A stretch of DNA of 64,000 bases from positions 310,001 through 374,000 of the forward strand of contig NZ_RXNU01000004.1 of NCBI RefSeq assembly GCF_003966225.1. The letters run 5' to 3'. The stretch comes from Shewanella canadensis (GTDB lineage: Bacteria; Pseudomonadota; Gammaproteobacteria; Enterobacterales; Shewanellaceae). Position 1 is the stretch's first letter, and every line of letters begins with the position of its first letter. Positions 56,627-63,769 of this stretch are shown here, in pieces. The translations under genes and the position numbers were made by a program. The notes beneath the pieces are model-generated. The model saw only the letters and a program-made list of their open reading frames with translations. It searched no databases and was not told the origin of the DNA.

Positions 56627-56952
56627 TACTTTTCTACCTTATGGTTTTCTTCCAAAAACGTTAATCTCTCATTCATCTCTTTATAAGCAGCCTTTAATTG
56701 CATGAGTTCTTTTTTTAGTTCAGCAATTTCAGAATATTCACCTTTTGGCTTAGCTTTTTCCTGCGTCACATGTATCTCAGGAAGTTGATCGATTAAATCC
56801 TGTGACATAGATTTATACTGCTGTAACCCTTGTATGAGGATCGGCATCGGGACACTGTTACCAAGCTTGGTTTTGATCAGTGCAAGGCTGGGGGTTTTGC
56901 CTGAAGTCGCAATAGATTTTGCTGCGGCTAATACCTGTTCTAATGGGCTCAT
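56626..56952 (-). CDS. Small coiled-coil protein, possible DNA-binding N terminus
   Basis: A 108-residue protein. The first 55 residues (MSPLEQVLAAAKSIATSGKT onward) look like the winged-helix-type N terminus of KfrA-like proteins; the last 40 form a coiled coil (KKELMQLKAAYKEMNERLTF). Operon with the DUF2310 gene through a TAATG overlap. I do not recognise a precise function. Confidence 0.7.
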   Translation of the reverse strand: MSPLEQVLAAAKSIATSGKTPSLALIKTKLGNSVPMPILIQGLQQYKSMSQDLIDQLPEIHVTQEKAKPKGEYSEIAELKKELMQLKAAYKEMNERLTFLEENHKVEK

Positions 56953-57098
56953 AGTTAGTTAATTTTCTCATTGGTTAGTCGATATTACTAACATAAAAAT
57001 TGTTGAATAAATAAAAGCAAATTAAAACAGTATGATACAGATTTGGCCTGCGATTTGCTTTGTCTCTGTTCATCATAATAATGAAACAGGATGACATA

Positions 57099-57470
57099 GT
57101 GAAAACAAATTTAATTGGTTTAGTATTTATTGGGGTAGCAAGCTTAGGCCTAACAGGTTGTGTGCTCAATGTTGGTGACGGTGAATCCGGCTGGGATAAC
57201 CAAGCGAGCTGGGAGAAATCGCAAACGAATAATAGAGCTAATTTGGCCAGGTTGAATATGGGTATGAGCCGAGATCAAGTGCAGGTATTGATGGGGCAAG
57301 CGGATTTCAATGAAGCTTATATTGAGGAAGATAAAGAGGTCCATGTACTCTTTTATCGTACACAACATATGAATGGCGATGGAAAAACCACAAAAGACGA
57401 ATGTACTCCTGTGGTTATAAGCAATGGTGCGCTAGTAGGTTGGGGTGAAAAGGCGTACGGTAATATCTAG
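57099..57470 (+). CDS. DUF3192 lipoprotein (SmpA/OmlA-like)
   Basis: A 123-residue lipoprotein with lipobox LTGC at about residues 18-21 and the SmpA-type segment LNMGMSRDQVQVLMGQADF. The start is GTG 57099 because CAGGAT lies six to seven bases upstream and the signal peptide starts there. Its stop codon TAG is made of the TA target duplication plus the first base of an inserted MITE; before insertion it would have been TAA. Confidence 0.85.
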   Translation: MKTNLIGLVFIGVASLGLTGCVLNVGDGESGWDNQASWEKSQTNNRANLARLNMGMSRDQVQVLMGQADFNEAYIEEDKEVHVLFYRTQHMNGDGKTTKDECTPVVISNGALVGWGEKAYGNI

Positions 57471-57854
57471 GGCCTGTTGACCTTTCATGGTTGTTTTTGC
57501 AGCGAGTTGTTGACCTTTACTCTTTATCTATGAGAGTTAAGCGGAGTGTGGTGTAGAGCAGCTTGGTAGCTGCTCCTGCGTTACTCTACCTTCTGCCTCT
57601 GACCTCCATGGATGGAGGAAATGTCTTATTTTGTATGGAACAAAATAGACCATGCAGTCGTACATAAATAAGCGATAACGCAGTAACTCTTGTTGAAATT
57701 GGCGGCCAACAAACGCTGCCCTACGGGCTCATCTCAATGGGCTTATTGCTGTGTTACGAGCTTTTCGCTTAACCCATTAGGCGTCATCGCTCAATGCCTT
57801 GCACTAAACCCATTGAGATTGAGCAAAATTCAAGTTCGAAAGATAAACAGGTCC
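57470..57854 (+). mobile_element. 385-bp MITE-like element with TA target duplication
   Basis: Terminal inverted repeats: GGGCCTGTTGACCTTTC at 57470 and, as reverse complement at the right end, GGACCTGTTTATCTTTC (14 of 17 match). TA lies on both sides (57468-57469, 57855-57856), as for Tc1/mariner or IS630 elements. No open frame; the inside is strongly structured: GAGCAGC/GCTGCTC, CCTCCATGGATGGAGG, TATTTTGT/ACAAAATA and CTCAATGGG/CCCATTGAG. It separates two convergent genes whose stop codons originally touched. Confidence 0.75.
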
Positions 57855-57857
57855 TAA

Positions 57858-58088
57858 TCACTTTCTTAACTGGGTGTCTAAATGGTCGATAAGTTCTGAC
57901 CATTGGGCGTCTTCTTCTATAGACTCCTTCAAGAAACTTTTTTGTGACTCATTCCAAATATCAGACTGAAAAATAAGTACTTTATCAGGAACGGTGTGAC
58001 TGCTAATAAATTTCTCGATACTCTCCTCACTATTTTCCAAACCGAGTTGTTCGAATAGGTGGCTAAGGTCTTGCGGCGTTGTATCCAT
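57858..58088 (-). CDS. DUF2789 family small protein
   Basis: A 76-residue acidic cytosolic protein that fits the DUF2789 family from end to end (LFEQLGLENSEESIEKFISSH, then FLKESIEEDAQWSELID). Function unknown. Its TGA stop lies one base beyond the right TA of the MITE, so it was not damaged. Confidence 0.85.
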   Translation of the reverse strand: MDTTPQDLSHLFEQLGLENSEESIEKFISSHTVPDKVLIFQSDIWNESQKSFLKESIEEDAQWSELIDHLDTQLRK

Positions 58089-58231
58089 CTATGGCTCCAG
58101 ACTATGAATTAAGGTCGTAATAACAAAAAGACTTATATTAGTATGGAACAAACGCCATAAAGTGACTATTTTTAAAGCGATACGTGATTAATATTTACAC
58201 TATTCAGCTTGCTTGCTACATTGTTAGATAA

Positions 58232-58245
58232 TTGATCTGGATCAA
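58232..58245 (+). promoter_or_regulatory. Perfect Fnr/EtrA box before the GNAT gene
   Basis: TTGATCTGGATCAA matches the Fnr consensus TTGAT-N4-ATCAA exactly. It ends 12 bp before the ATG, at or over the ribosome-binding region, a position fitting repression of the GNAT gene or activation of a leftward transcript. Confidence 0.65.
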
Positions 58246-58257
58246 AGGTTAACATTG

Positions 58258-58905
58258 ATGACAAATGAAGATAACCAACAATTAGAACAGTATCGAGCCG
58301 TTTATCTCACTGCTGAAGATCTGCGAGTTGCCGCTTCTATACTCTATAACGCCTACCATGATGATCCGTTTTTTATCGATGCCCTGTATGGGGGCGATCT
58401 TGCGATGTACGAACAGAAGTTAAGAGGGGCGATTCGTGAAGAGTTGAACGAATTATGGCAACAGGAGCAGGCCTTAATCGGACTGTTTGATGACGATCGC
58501 ATGATAGGTGTTGCTTGTATTGTTACACAGCAAGTGCCTTTAGGGGAGGCGAGATACTGGCATTGGCGCTTAAAGATGTTGATCAGTACGGGTTGGCAAT
58601 CGACTCAAGCCTTAATGAATAAAGAGACCTGCTTATTAGAGCATCTGCCCAGTCCCTGTTGTGGAATTTTACAATTTATCGCCATATCACCGACCGAGCA
58701 GAATAAGGGCTTGGGAAGCCAACTTGTTGAAGCCGTCTTGAGTTGGTGTGAAGAGCAACCTGAACTCGATGGGATAGGGGTGTTTGTAAGTGAGCCCAGT
58801 CATGCACAGCTATTTAGTAAGCATAGTTTTGCCCTTTTAGAAGCCATATCGATAGGAAACGTAGAAGGGGAGTTACTCTTTTATCGGGGACACGAAAATG
58901 AGTAA
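58258..58905 (+). CDS. GNAT-family N-acetyltransferase
   Basis: A 215-residue single-domain acetyltransferase. The acetyl-CoA loop is LQFIAISPTEQNKGLGSQLV (Q-x-x-G-x-G type), followed by the C-terminal FSKHSFALLEAISIGN strand. Substrate unknown; a small molecule or a protein N terminus are both possible. ATG 58258 is chosen over TTG 58255. An exact Fnr-type box lies just upstream. Confidence 0.87.
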   Translation: MTNEDNQQLEQYRAVYLTAEDLRVAASILYNAYHDDPFFIDALYGGDLAMYEQKLRGAIREELNELWQQEQALIGLFDDDRMIGVACIVTQQVPLGEARYWHWRLKMLISTGWQSTQALMNKETCLLEHLPSPCCGILQFIAISPTEQNKGLGSQLVEAVLSWCEEQPELDGIGVFVSEPSHAQLFSKHSFALLEAISIGNVEGELLFYRGHENE

Positions 58906-58984
58906 TTTCATCTGTTTATTCAATTAGTTTGCTTTGGCTTCACAAAGTTATCAAATCGGTGATCTCTGTATGTTCAGATGCGTG

Positions 58985-59002
58985 TGTAAGAGATCTCTCA
59001 CA
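58985..59002 (+). promoter_or_regulatory. UvrY/GacA-type box, first copy
   Basis: TGTAAGAGATCTCTCACA matches TGTAAG-N6-CTTACA with one difference. It lies about 195 bp upstream of a predicted promoter start near 59190, the distance usual for csrB/rsm genes. Confidence 0.75.
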
Positions 59003-59153
59003 AAACCGCAGGTTAAGTTACTCCATATTTGAGCTGTATCGATGTCGCTTTAAAATATTCATTATAATTCAAAGGCTTACAGTGTGCTTCTGAATGTGAT
59101 AACAATTAACACTTGTAACGCTTATCTTTGTTTTTAAGTTATGCCAGCTTATT

Positions 59154-59183
59154 TTGTTAAAGTCATTTGAATGCCGTGATACT
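59154..59183 (+). promoter_or_regulatory. Candidate sigma-70 promoter downstream of first UvrY box
   Basis: TTGTTA (59154-59159), an 18-bp spacer and GATACT (59178-59183). Start predicted near 59190. Confidence 0.4.
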
Positions 59184-59189
59184 TGTTTG

Positions 59190-59440
59190 ATAGCTGAGGT
59201 GTCTCTATCGGCTAGAGTTATATTCATCAGTGGGATCCTTGAAGCAGAATTGAGGTATTGGACCCTGAGAACCTGATCTATATCCAAAATACAGAGGTAT
59301 AATCAAAAAGAACAGCTAGATAGATGAGGAGAATACGCTAACGGATGGCGAATATCATTGCGGAGATTGCAGAGTTGATAACCGATAGTAATACAGGGCT
59401 ATTACTCGTATAGAAGTTGGTTTTTCTTCTTTTATCGAAT
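59190..59440 (+). ncRNA. Candidate small Csr/Rsm-type RNA upstream of csrB
   Basis: The segment follows its own UvrY-type box and promoter-like sequence. It has about five GGA motifs, including CGCTAACGGATGGCG (hairpin with GGA in the loop), GCGGAG and a CAGGGC loop on a 7-bp stem. No good intrinsic terminator was found: the hairpin near 59390 has its T-run about 15 nt away. The alternative is that this is only a long csrB leader or promoter region. Both ends are estimates. Confidence 0.3.
59228..59304 (+). promoter_or_regulatory. THI-box-like segment (possible degenerate TPP riboswitch)
   Basis: ACCC-TGA-GAACCTGATCT (59262-59279) equals the conserved core of the TPP aptamer including the 3-nt gap. 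GTGGGATCC and TTGAGG upstream resemble GGGGTGCC and CTGAGA in order and spacing, but the following GG-N-CC helix and GCGNAGGGA are missing. No thiamine gene follows. Either a decayed riboswitch or coincidence. Confidence 0.2.
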
Positions 59441-59488
59441 TTACCAAAGGAGTATTTATTTTACCTATATCCAATCTGCCAGTCTTCT

Positions 59489-59506
59489 TGTGAGAGATCT
59501 CTTACA
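59489..59506 (+). promoter_or_regulatory. csrB: UvrY/GacA-type box of csrB
   Basis: TGTGAGAGATCTCTTACA matches TGTAAG-N6-CTTACA with one difference and shares the AGATCT centre with the first box. It lies about 180 bp upstream of the predicted csrB start near 59678. Confidence 0.8.
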
Positions 59507-59663
59507 TGAGTGTGAGATATTAGAATTGTTTACGTGTAGTAAAGCCTTACCTTCTTCATTTTATCTAAGTAAGACAGTTGTTTACGATAAACTTCTAAGT
59601 AAACATTAGTTTTCACGAATGTTAAAGTTTAGTATTTAACCCGTTTTTATCTCAATTTCCTCT

Positions 59664-59669
59664 AAAATT
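59664..59669 (+). promoter_or_regulatory. csrB: Candidate -10 element of csrB
   Basis: TAAAAT with no recognisable -35 at 16-18 bp upstream, as expected of an activator-dependent promoter. Transcription would begin around 59676-59680, shortly before GTACAAGGAAA. Confidence 0.4.
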
Positions 59670-59899
59670 TAACTCGTACAAGGAAATATGTAAACGAATG
59701 GAAGCGATGGTCAGGATGATCAAAAGTGACTGATGGAACAGCACTGAAAGGAACCTATCAAGGATGAGGCACTCTAGGATGGCGTGCCAGACCTCAACTA
59801 GGGAAGGCTAAACAATCCAGGATGGAAGGTTTACTGTCTGGAAGACAGATATTACAGGGAGTGTATTGAAAGGATGCAACAGGGATGTGATTGGATAGG

Positions 59900-60350
59900 C
59901 TTACGGAGTGAGCCAGCTCAGTAAATGGATAACTGAGAACAAGGATGAGTAACTACTTTTATAGTAGATACAGGGAAAAAATGGAGTTTGTAGGGAAATA
60001 CACGGAAGACGTTGGACACGCTTACGGATGAGCTAGCTCAGTAAATGGATGACTGAGAACAAGGATGAGTAACTACTTTTATAGTAGATACAGGGAAAAA
60101 ATGGAATTTGTAGGGAAATACACGGAAGACGTTGGACACGCTTACGGATGAGCTAGCTCAGTAAATGGATGACTGAGAACAAGGATGAGTAACTATTCGA
60201 TTGAGTAGCTACAAGGAATAAAAGGATTTATAGGGAAATACATGGATGAAATTGGACACGCTTATGGAATGAGCTAGCTCAGTAAATGGATAACTGAGAT
60301 CAAGGAAGAGTAACTACTTTATATAGGTAGATACAGGGAAACAGGATGTT
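59900..60350 (+). repeat. csrB: Nearly four tandem 120-bp units inside csrB
   Basis: Units begin with CTTAYGG at 59900, 60021, 60141 and 60261; lengths 121, 120 and 120 bp, the fourth diverging after about 90 bp. Units 1 and 2 differ at only a few positions. Each carries a GAGCTAGCTC or similar start, a CTCAGT/ACTGAG hairpin with GGA loop, AAGGATGAG, a CTACT/AGTAG hairpin, ACAGGGA, GTAGGGAAATAC and TTGGACACG. In units 3 and 4 the CTACT/AGTAG stem changes sequence but still pairs by G-T. Confidence 0.95.
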
Positions 60351-60437
60351 ACATGGATGATGCAGGGAGCACATTGAACGCATGGAAGGTGCAGGGAGCA
60401 CAATAAATAGCGGGATAGCTTAGCAAAAAGATAAAGG

Positions 60438-60470
60438 GCGCGACTCCATACGGGGCCGCGCTTTTTCTTT
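60438..60470 (+). terminator. csrB: Intrinsic terminator of csrB
   Basis: GCGCGACTCC pairs with GGGGCCGCGC around ATAC with one mismatch and one G-T pair, followed by TTTTTCTTTT. On the minus strand it may also stop transcription weakly. Confidence 0.92.
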
Positions 60471-60510
60471 TATCCGTAAGATTTAATTTTTAGCTTACAG
60501 GCTATAGAAT

Positions 60511-60900
60511 TTATTTACACTTCCCTGAATTACAACTACCGCGAGAGCCACAACTGCCTCCCACTGAGCCGCGAGCTTCTGGTGCCTCTAGCCATTCGGG
60601 CTCAGGGAATATTGGCCATTGTACTTTCTGAATCTTTTTTCCGTGCATCCAAATATGAGCCCGATATTGGTTAATGCCGTCAGTACTAAACTCGAGAATA
60701 TATTTAGCTTTCCAGGTAAGGCCACTGCTGCCACCTATGCTAGGTCTTGCCGACTCCATTGCAATAGCAAGTAGTTGTACCTTCTGTTTCTGGCATTCAC
60801 GTTCAGCAAATACCCGGCTAAGTTCGGCCATCTGTCGAAGTTGCCAGAAAAATGCTGCAATAACAACGAGTGCAACAATAAGTAAAAAGTCTGTCATCAT
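60511..60900 (-). CDS. DUF3301 family membrane-anchored protein
   Basis: A 129-residue protein with one N-terminal membrane helix (FLLIVALVVIAAFFWQL), a cytosolic domain typical of DUF3301, and a Cys/Gly/Ser-rich tail (GGSCGSRGSCNSGKCK) that could bind metal. It overlaps the upstream DUF3549 gene as ATGA. Function unknown. Confidence 0.85.
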   Translation of the reverse strand: MMTDFLLIVALVVIAAFFWQLRQMAELSRVFAERECQKQKVQLLAIAMESARPSIGGSSGLTWKAKYILEFSTDGINQYRAHIWMHGKKIQKVQWPIFPEPEWLEAPEARGSVGGSCGSRGSCNSGKCK

Positions 60901-61910
60901 GCTTTTGTAACCTTAAATAATCCACCAATGGCAGCAGATAGCTGCGGACTTCTATTCGGGTTACGAAGCTCGGCAAGCATTTGAGTTCGTAACACTGGGA
61001 TCACCACAATATCAGCAAAGATTTGATTAAAGAAGTGCTGTTCCTGCGACGCGAGTGCTTCTAAGTAAATTGTGCGGGTTGCATCGTGTTTAAGTACTGT
61101 CCAGTTTCTGGCGGCTATGGTGATCAACGCATCGGCATTGAGTAACTGAGCTTCGGCCAGATGTAAGACGGCCTCTTGAGTCAGTGATGAATGTGATGCC
61201 AGCGCTCTTAGGTAATAGAGTTTAATTGTCTTATCAGCAGCGATTAACTTAGCTAATATGATTTCAGCCAGTTTTTTATCTATTGTTAAATGCTCCAGAC
61301 ACTGACAGATTGCGATCTGTACTTCTGTCGAGGCATATTCAAAACAAGCTTGAAGGTGTTTAAGGTGATCTAATTCATTGGAACGAACACAGATGTCCGC
61401 AATGCCCTGAAGCCCAATTTCTTGCCAATTTTCCGCCTTCACCTGCCCTGAAATATATTGGTAGGCAAACTCATATTGAGGTGAGGCTTTATCACCTAGC
61501 TGCTTACGTACCAAGGCGTTAAATATGGCGAGTTTTTCTGCCGAAGGTTTAAATGCAAATGGGTGGTTTGCCAATTTCTGCTGCTGTTCTTCTGACAGTG
61601 TCTGAGCCGGGTCTCGTCCAAGAGCCTCCACAATCATCTTTATAAATTGGGTTCTTGGTGCTGGTGATAGCAAGCCTCGTTCATCTAATGGTAATTTTAA
61701 AAACCAGATATAGTGTTGTTGGCTGGCATCCCAAAATACGATTGCAAATTGAGCATGTCCTTGTAGCGGGGATGGATAAGGCGAGTTCAGGTTCTCTATT
61801 TCGTTAAACGCCATCATATCGATGTGCTGGACTCTTCTTCCCATATCATAGACTTGGAATTGTGTATTAGCTGTTGTCAGGAACTGGCTGAGGGTCGTTA
61901 TCTGTGTCAT
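60897..61910 (-). CDS. DUF3549 family protein
   Basis: A 337-residue soluble protein of the DUF3549 family, usual in Shewanella and Vibrio beside DUF3301, syd and truC. N-terminal QFLTTANTQFQVYDMGRRVQ is the family signature; the C-terminal half is alpha-helical and HEAT-like (ILAKLIAADKTIKLYYLRAL). No enzymatic motif is visible. Confidence 0.87.
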   Translation of the reverse strand: MTQITTLSQFLTTANTQFQVYDMGRRVQHIDMMAFNEIENLNSPYPSPLQGHAQFAIVFWDASQQHYIWFLKLPLDERGLLSPAPRTQFIKMIVEALGRDPAQTLSEEQQQKLANHPFAFKPSAEKLAIFNALVRKQLGDKASPQYEFAYQYISGQVKAENWQEIGLQGIADICVRSNELDHLKHLQACFEYASTEVQIAICQCLEHLTIDKKLAEIILAKLIAADKTIKLYYLRALASHSSLTQEAVLHLAEAQLLNADALITIAARNWTVLKHDATRTIYLEALASQEQHFFNQIFADIVVIPVLRTQMLAELRNPNRSPQLSAAIGGLFKVTKA

Positions 61911-62162
61911 ATGGCTGCCGTAACATCGATGTTCTACTATTTAATGGGGCTATTATACCCAAGCTACTTCAAGATGCGAGTTTACGAACAGCCATGGGAT
62001 AGCCGAGCCTGCTTGTGATTTTTGCAGCGCTTCTTCCCTTATCGATAGATAGTGAGAATATAAGTGAGATGGTATAATGGTTTGCTGAATAGAGTGGCCA
62101 GAGGCTAAAAATGTGTTCTATATGTCTCCCCCCTCATTTGTGTTGATTAGAAGGTGTGTTAA

Positions 62163-62483
62163 GTGCTCTATTTAAAGACGATTGAATTACTTGATAAATT
62201 AGAGGGTGAGCTTAAGCTGCAATTACTATGGTCCTCAGAGAAACCCTCACAGGAAGCCATGAATGATAACTCGCCTTTTAGTTGTGAGGCGATGTCATTT
62301 GAGAATTGGGTTCAGTTTATTTTTATACCTAAGATGAAAGATTTGATAGACAGAAGTCAGTCTTTACCCACCAATATTGCAATAGCACCTATGGCCCATC
62401 ACGTATGGAGTAGCAAGCAAAACTTACATACTTTGATTTTTATTTTTGACAATTTGGATACATTGCTCAGTGAACAAAGATAA
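62163..62483 (+). CDS. yqcC: YqcC (DUF446) family protein
   Basis: A 106-residue helical protein matching E. coli YqcC: PFSCEAMSFENWVQFIFIPKMKDLID and LPTNIAIAPMAHHVW. GTG start at 62163. It is followed one base later by truC, as in E. coli. Function unknown. Confidence 0.92.
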   Translation: MLYLKTIELLDKLEGELKLQLLWSSEKPSQEAMNDNSPFSCEAMSFENWVQFIFIPKMKDLIDRSQSLPTNIAIAPMAHHVWSSKQNLHTLIFIFDNLDTLLSEQR

Positions 62484-62484
62484 C

Positions 62485-63321
62485 ATGTTAGAAGAGACAG
62501 TTGAGAAAGATCTATATTGTGCAGAGTCTCCGGAAACTGTAGAAGATGCTGACGAAGAGTCTGCGCCTGAAATTGAGATTTTGTTTGAAGATGATGATGT
62601 GGTGGCTATTCATAAACCGGCTGGTCTGTTAGTGCATCGCTCTTATCTTGCACGTCGCGAGCGTTTTTTTGCAATGCAATTAACTCGCGATAAAGTGGGT
62701 TGTCATGTATTTCCTGTACACCGACTCGACAGACCGACCTCGGGGGTGTTGCTGTTTGCCAAAAGCAGCGAGATGGCCAACAAATTGTGTGAGCAGTTTG
62801 AAGCTAAAACCGTAGATAAGCATTACTTAGCCATTGTCAGAGGGAATATGCATGAAGCCGACACCTTAGATTATGCGCTTAAAGTGGAGCTTGATGATCA
62901 CGGTGATAAAGATGTTGATCCTAATAAAGCGGCGCAAGAGGCGGTAACCAGCTATCAGCCCCTCCTTAATACTGAAATTCCCTATCCGTCGGGACGATAT
63001 GCATCGAGTCGATATGCGCTGGTAAAGTTAACGCCGCATACCGGGCGTAAGCATCAATTACGTCGTCATATGGCGCATTTAAGACACCCCATTGTCGGCG
63101 ATACTACCCATGGTGATGGTAAACAGAATAAATTTTTCAGGGAACACTTCTCGATGAACCGGTTATGGTTGATTGCTAAGCATCTCTCTTTCGACCACCC
63201 AAGAAGTGGCGAGCGTATAACGATTGAAACAGAGCTTGAGGAGCAGTGGTTCACCTTGTTTGACGCGTTTGGCTGGGATGAAGATAAGTTAGCGACGGAT
63301 AGATCTTATTTAATTGCGTAA
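62485..63321 (+). CDS. truC: tRNA pseudouridine(65) synthase TruC
   Basis: A 278-residue RluA-family pseudouridine synthase with the catalytic motif HRLDRPTSGVLLFAKSS (catalytic Asp) and KHQLRRHMAHLRHPIVGDTTHGD. An N-terminal acidic extension of about 25 residues precedes EIEILFEDDDVVAIHKP; ATG 62485 is chosen because it starts one base after the yqcC stop. It modifies U65 of tRNAs. Confidence 0.94.
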   Translation: MLEETVEKDLYCAESPETVEDADEESAPEIEILFEDDDVVAIHKPAGLLVHRSYLARRERFFAMQLTRDKVGCHVFPVHRLDRPTSGVLLFAKSSEMANKLCEQFEAKTVDKHYLAIVRGNMHEADTLDYALKVELDDHGDKDVDPNKAAQEAVTSYQPLLNTEIPYPSGRYASSRYALVKLTPHTGRKHQLRRHMAHLRHPIVGDTTHGDGKQNKFFREHFSMNRLWLIAKHLSFDHPRSGERITIETELEEQWFTLFDAFGWDEDKLATDRSYLIA

Positions 63322-63769
63322 GAAATAAAACGGCAGCATATATTGTCTGTTTAGCGGTGACAGTTACGAGGTTGGGCTTGCAAGGCTTCTTAATGTGTTC
63401 AGAGCACCCATAAGAACATGAGTAGCCTACAATCAATAGGTTACTCTTTTTTTAATGACTTTTATCTCTTGTGCCTTTACTTCTTATGGCTTTTATTTCT
63501 TGTGACAGGTTTCATGGTGTTGTGTGGTTTTATCATCTGAATGCACGGATTGTGAGGGAGCATTCAAGGTATTGCCGGATTGAACCGTTCGAAAAAAACA
63601 CATGCGTCTGATGTGAGCTGAGCGATGAAGATGTTTCAGGTGCTTTTGGCGATTAGAATGGCGCATCTTATTGAGTCCTTGAAACTTCAATTGAATCAGT
63701 TGGCATGATGCTGTCAATAAAGTATTGTTTGGATTATAAGTCTAAATTGAACACAGAGCGATCTGAAAT
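63322..63769 (+). other. Intergenic region between truC and flavodoxin gene
   Basis: 448 bp. Contains the truC terminator (63420-63453) and the promoter region of the flavodoxin gene. No gene is supported; a minus-strand frame of 74 codons at 63493-63717 lacks any family feature. Confidence 0.6.
63420..63453 (+). terminator. Intrinsic terminator of yqcC-truC
   Basis: GAGTAGCCT pairs with AGGTTACTC (nine pairs, one G-T) around a 9-nt loop, followed by seven T. Confidence 0.9.

Larger units (their letters stand above)
58906..59677 (+). other. Non-coding region with two UvrY-type boxes
   Basis: About 770 bp without a supported gene. It contains two 18-bp UvrY/GacA-type boxes 504 bp apart, a possible sigma-70 promoter at 59154-59183, a candidate small RNA, and a THI-box-like segment. 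A perfect AGTAATA/TATTACT hairpin with loop CAGGGC lies near 59388-59407. Confidence 0.7.
59678..60470 (+). ncRNA. csrB: CsrB-family regulatory RNA, greatly enlarged
   Basis: A sponge RNA that sequesters CsrA. By hand I count about 49 GGA motifs in about 790 nt, many in hairpin loops as in E. coli CsrB: TCCAGGATGGA, CTGTCTGGAAGACAG, GCACTCTAGGATGGCGTGC, GTCAGGATGATC and CTCAGTAAATGGATGACTGAG. It lies between syd and yqcC like csrB in E. coli, has a UvrY-type box 180 bp upstream and ends in an intrinsic terminator. E. coli CsrB is 369 nt with about 22 motifs, so this one is twice as long. The extra length comes from tandem 120-bp repeats. The 5' end is an estimate. Confidence 0.85.

Noticed and set aside
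59069-59287. A 72-codon minus-strand frame in the csrB upstream region
   Set aside because: No family features; the segment carries promoter and RNA-like signals on the other strand.
59900-60350. Regular repeats considered as a CRISPR array or as a satellite
   Set aside because: The whole 120-bp unit is repeated including the part between short motifs, there are no unique spacers and no cas genes, and a promoter box and terminator frame it as an RNA gene.
63493-63717. A 74-codon minus-strand frame before the flavodoxin gene
   Set aside because: His/Gln/Lys-rich with no family match and no ribosome-binding site.
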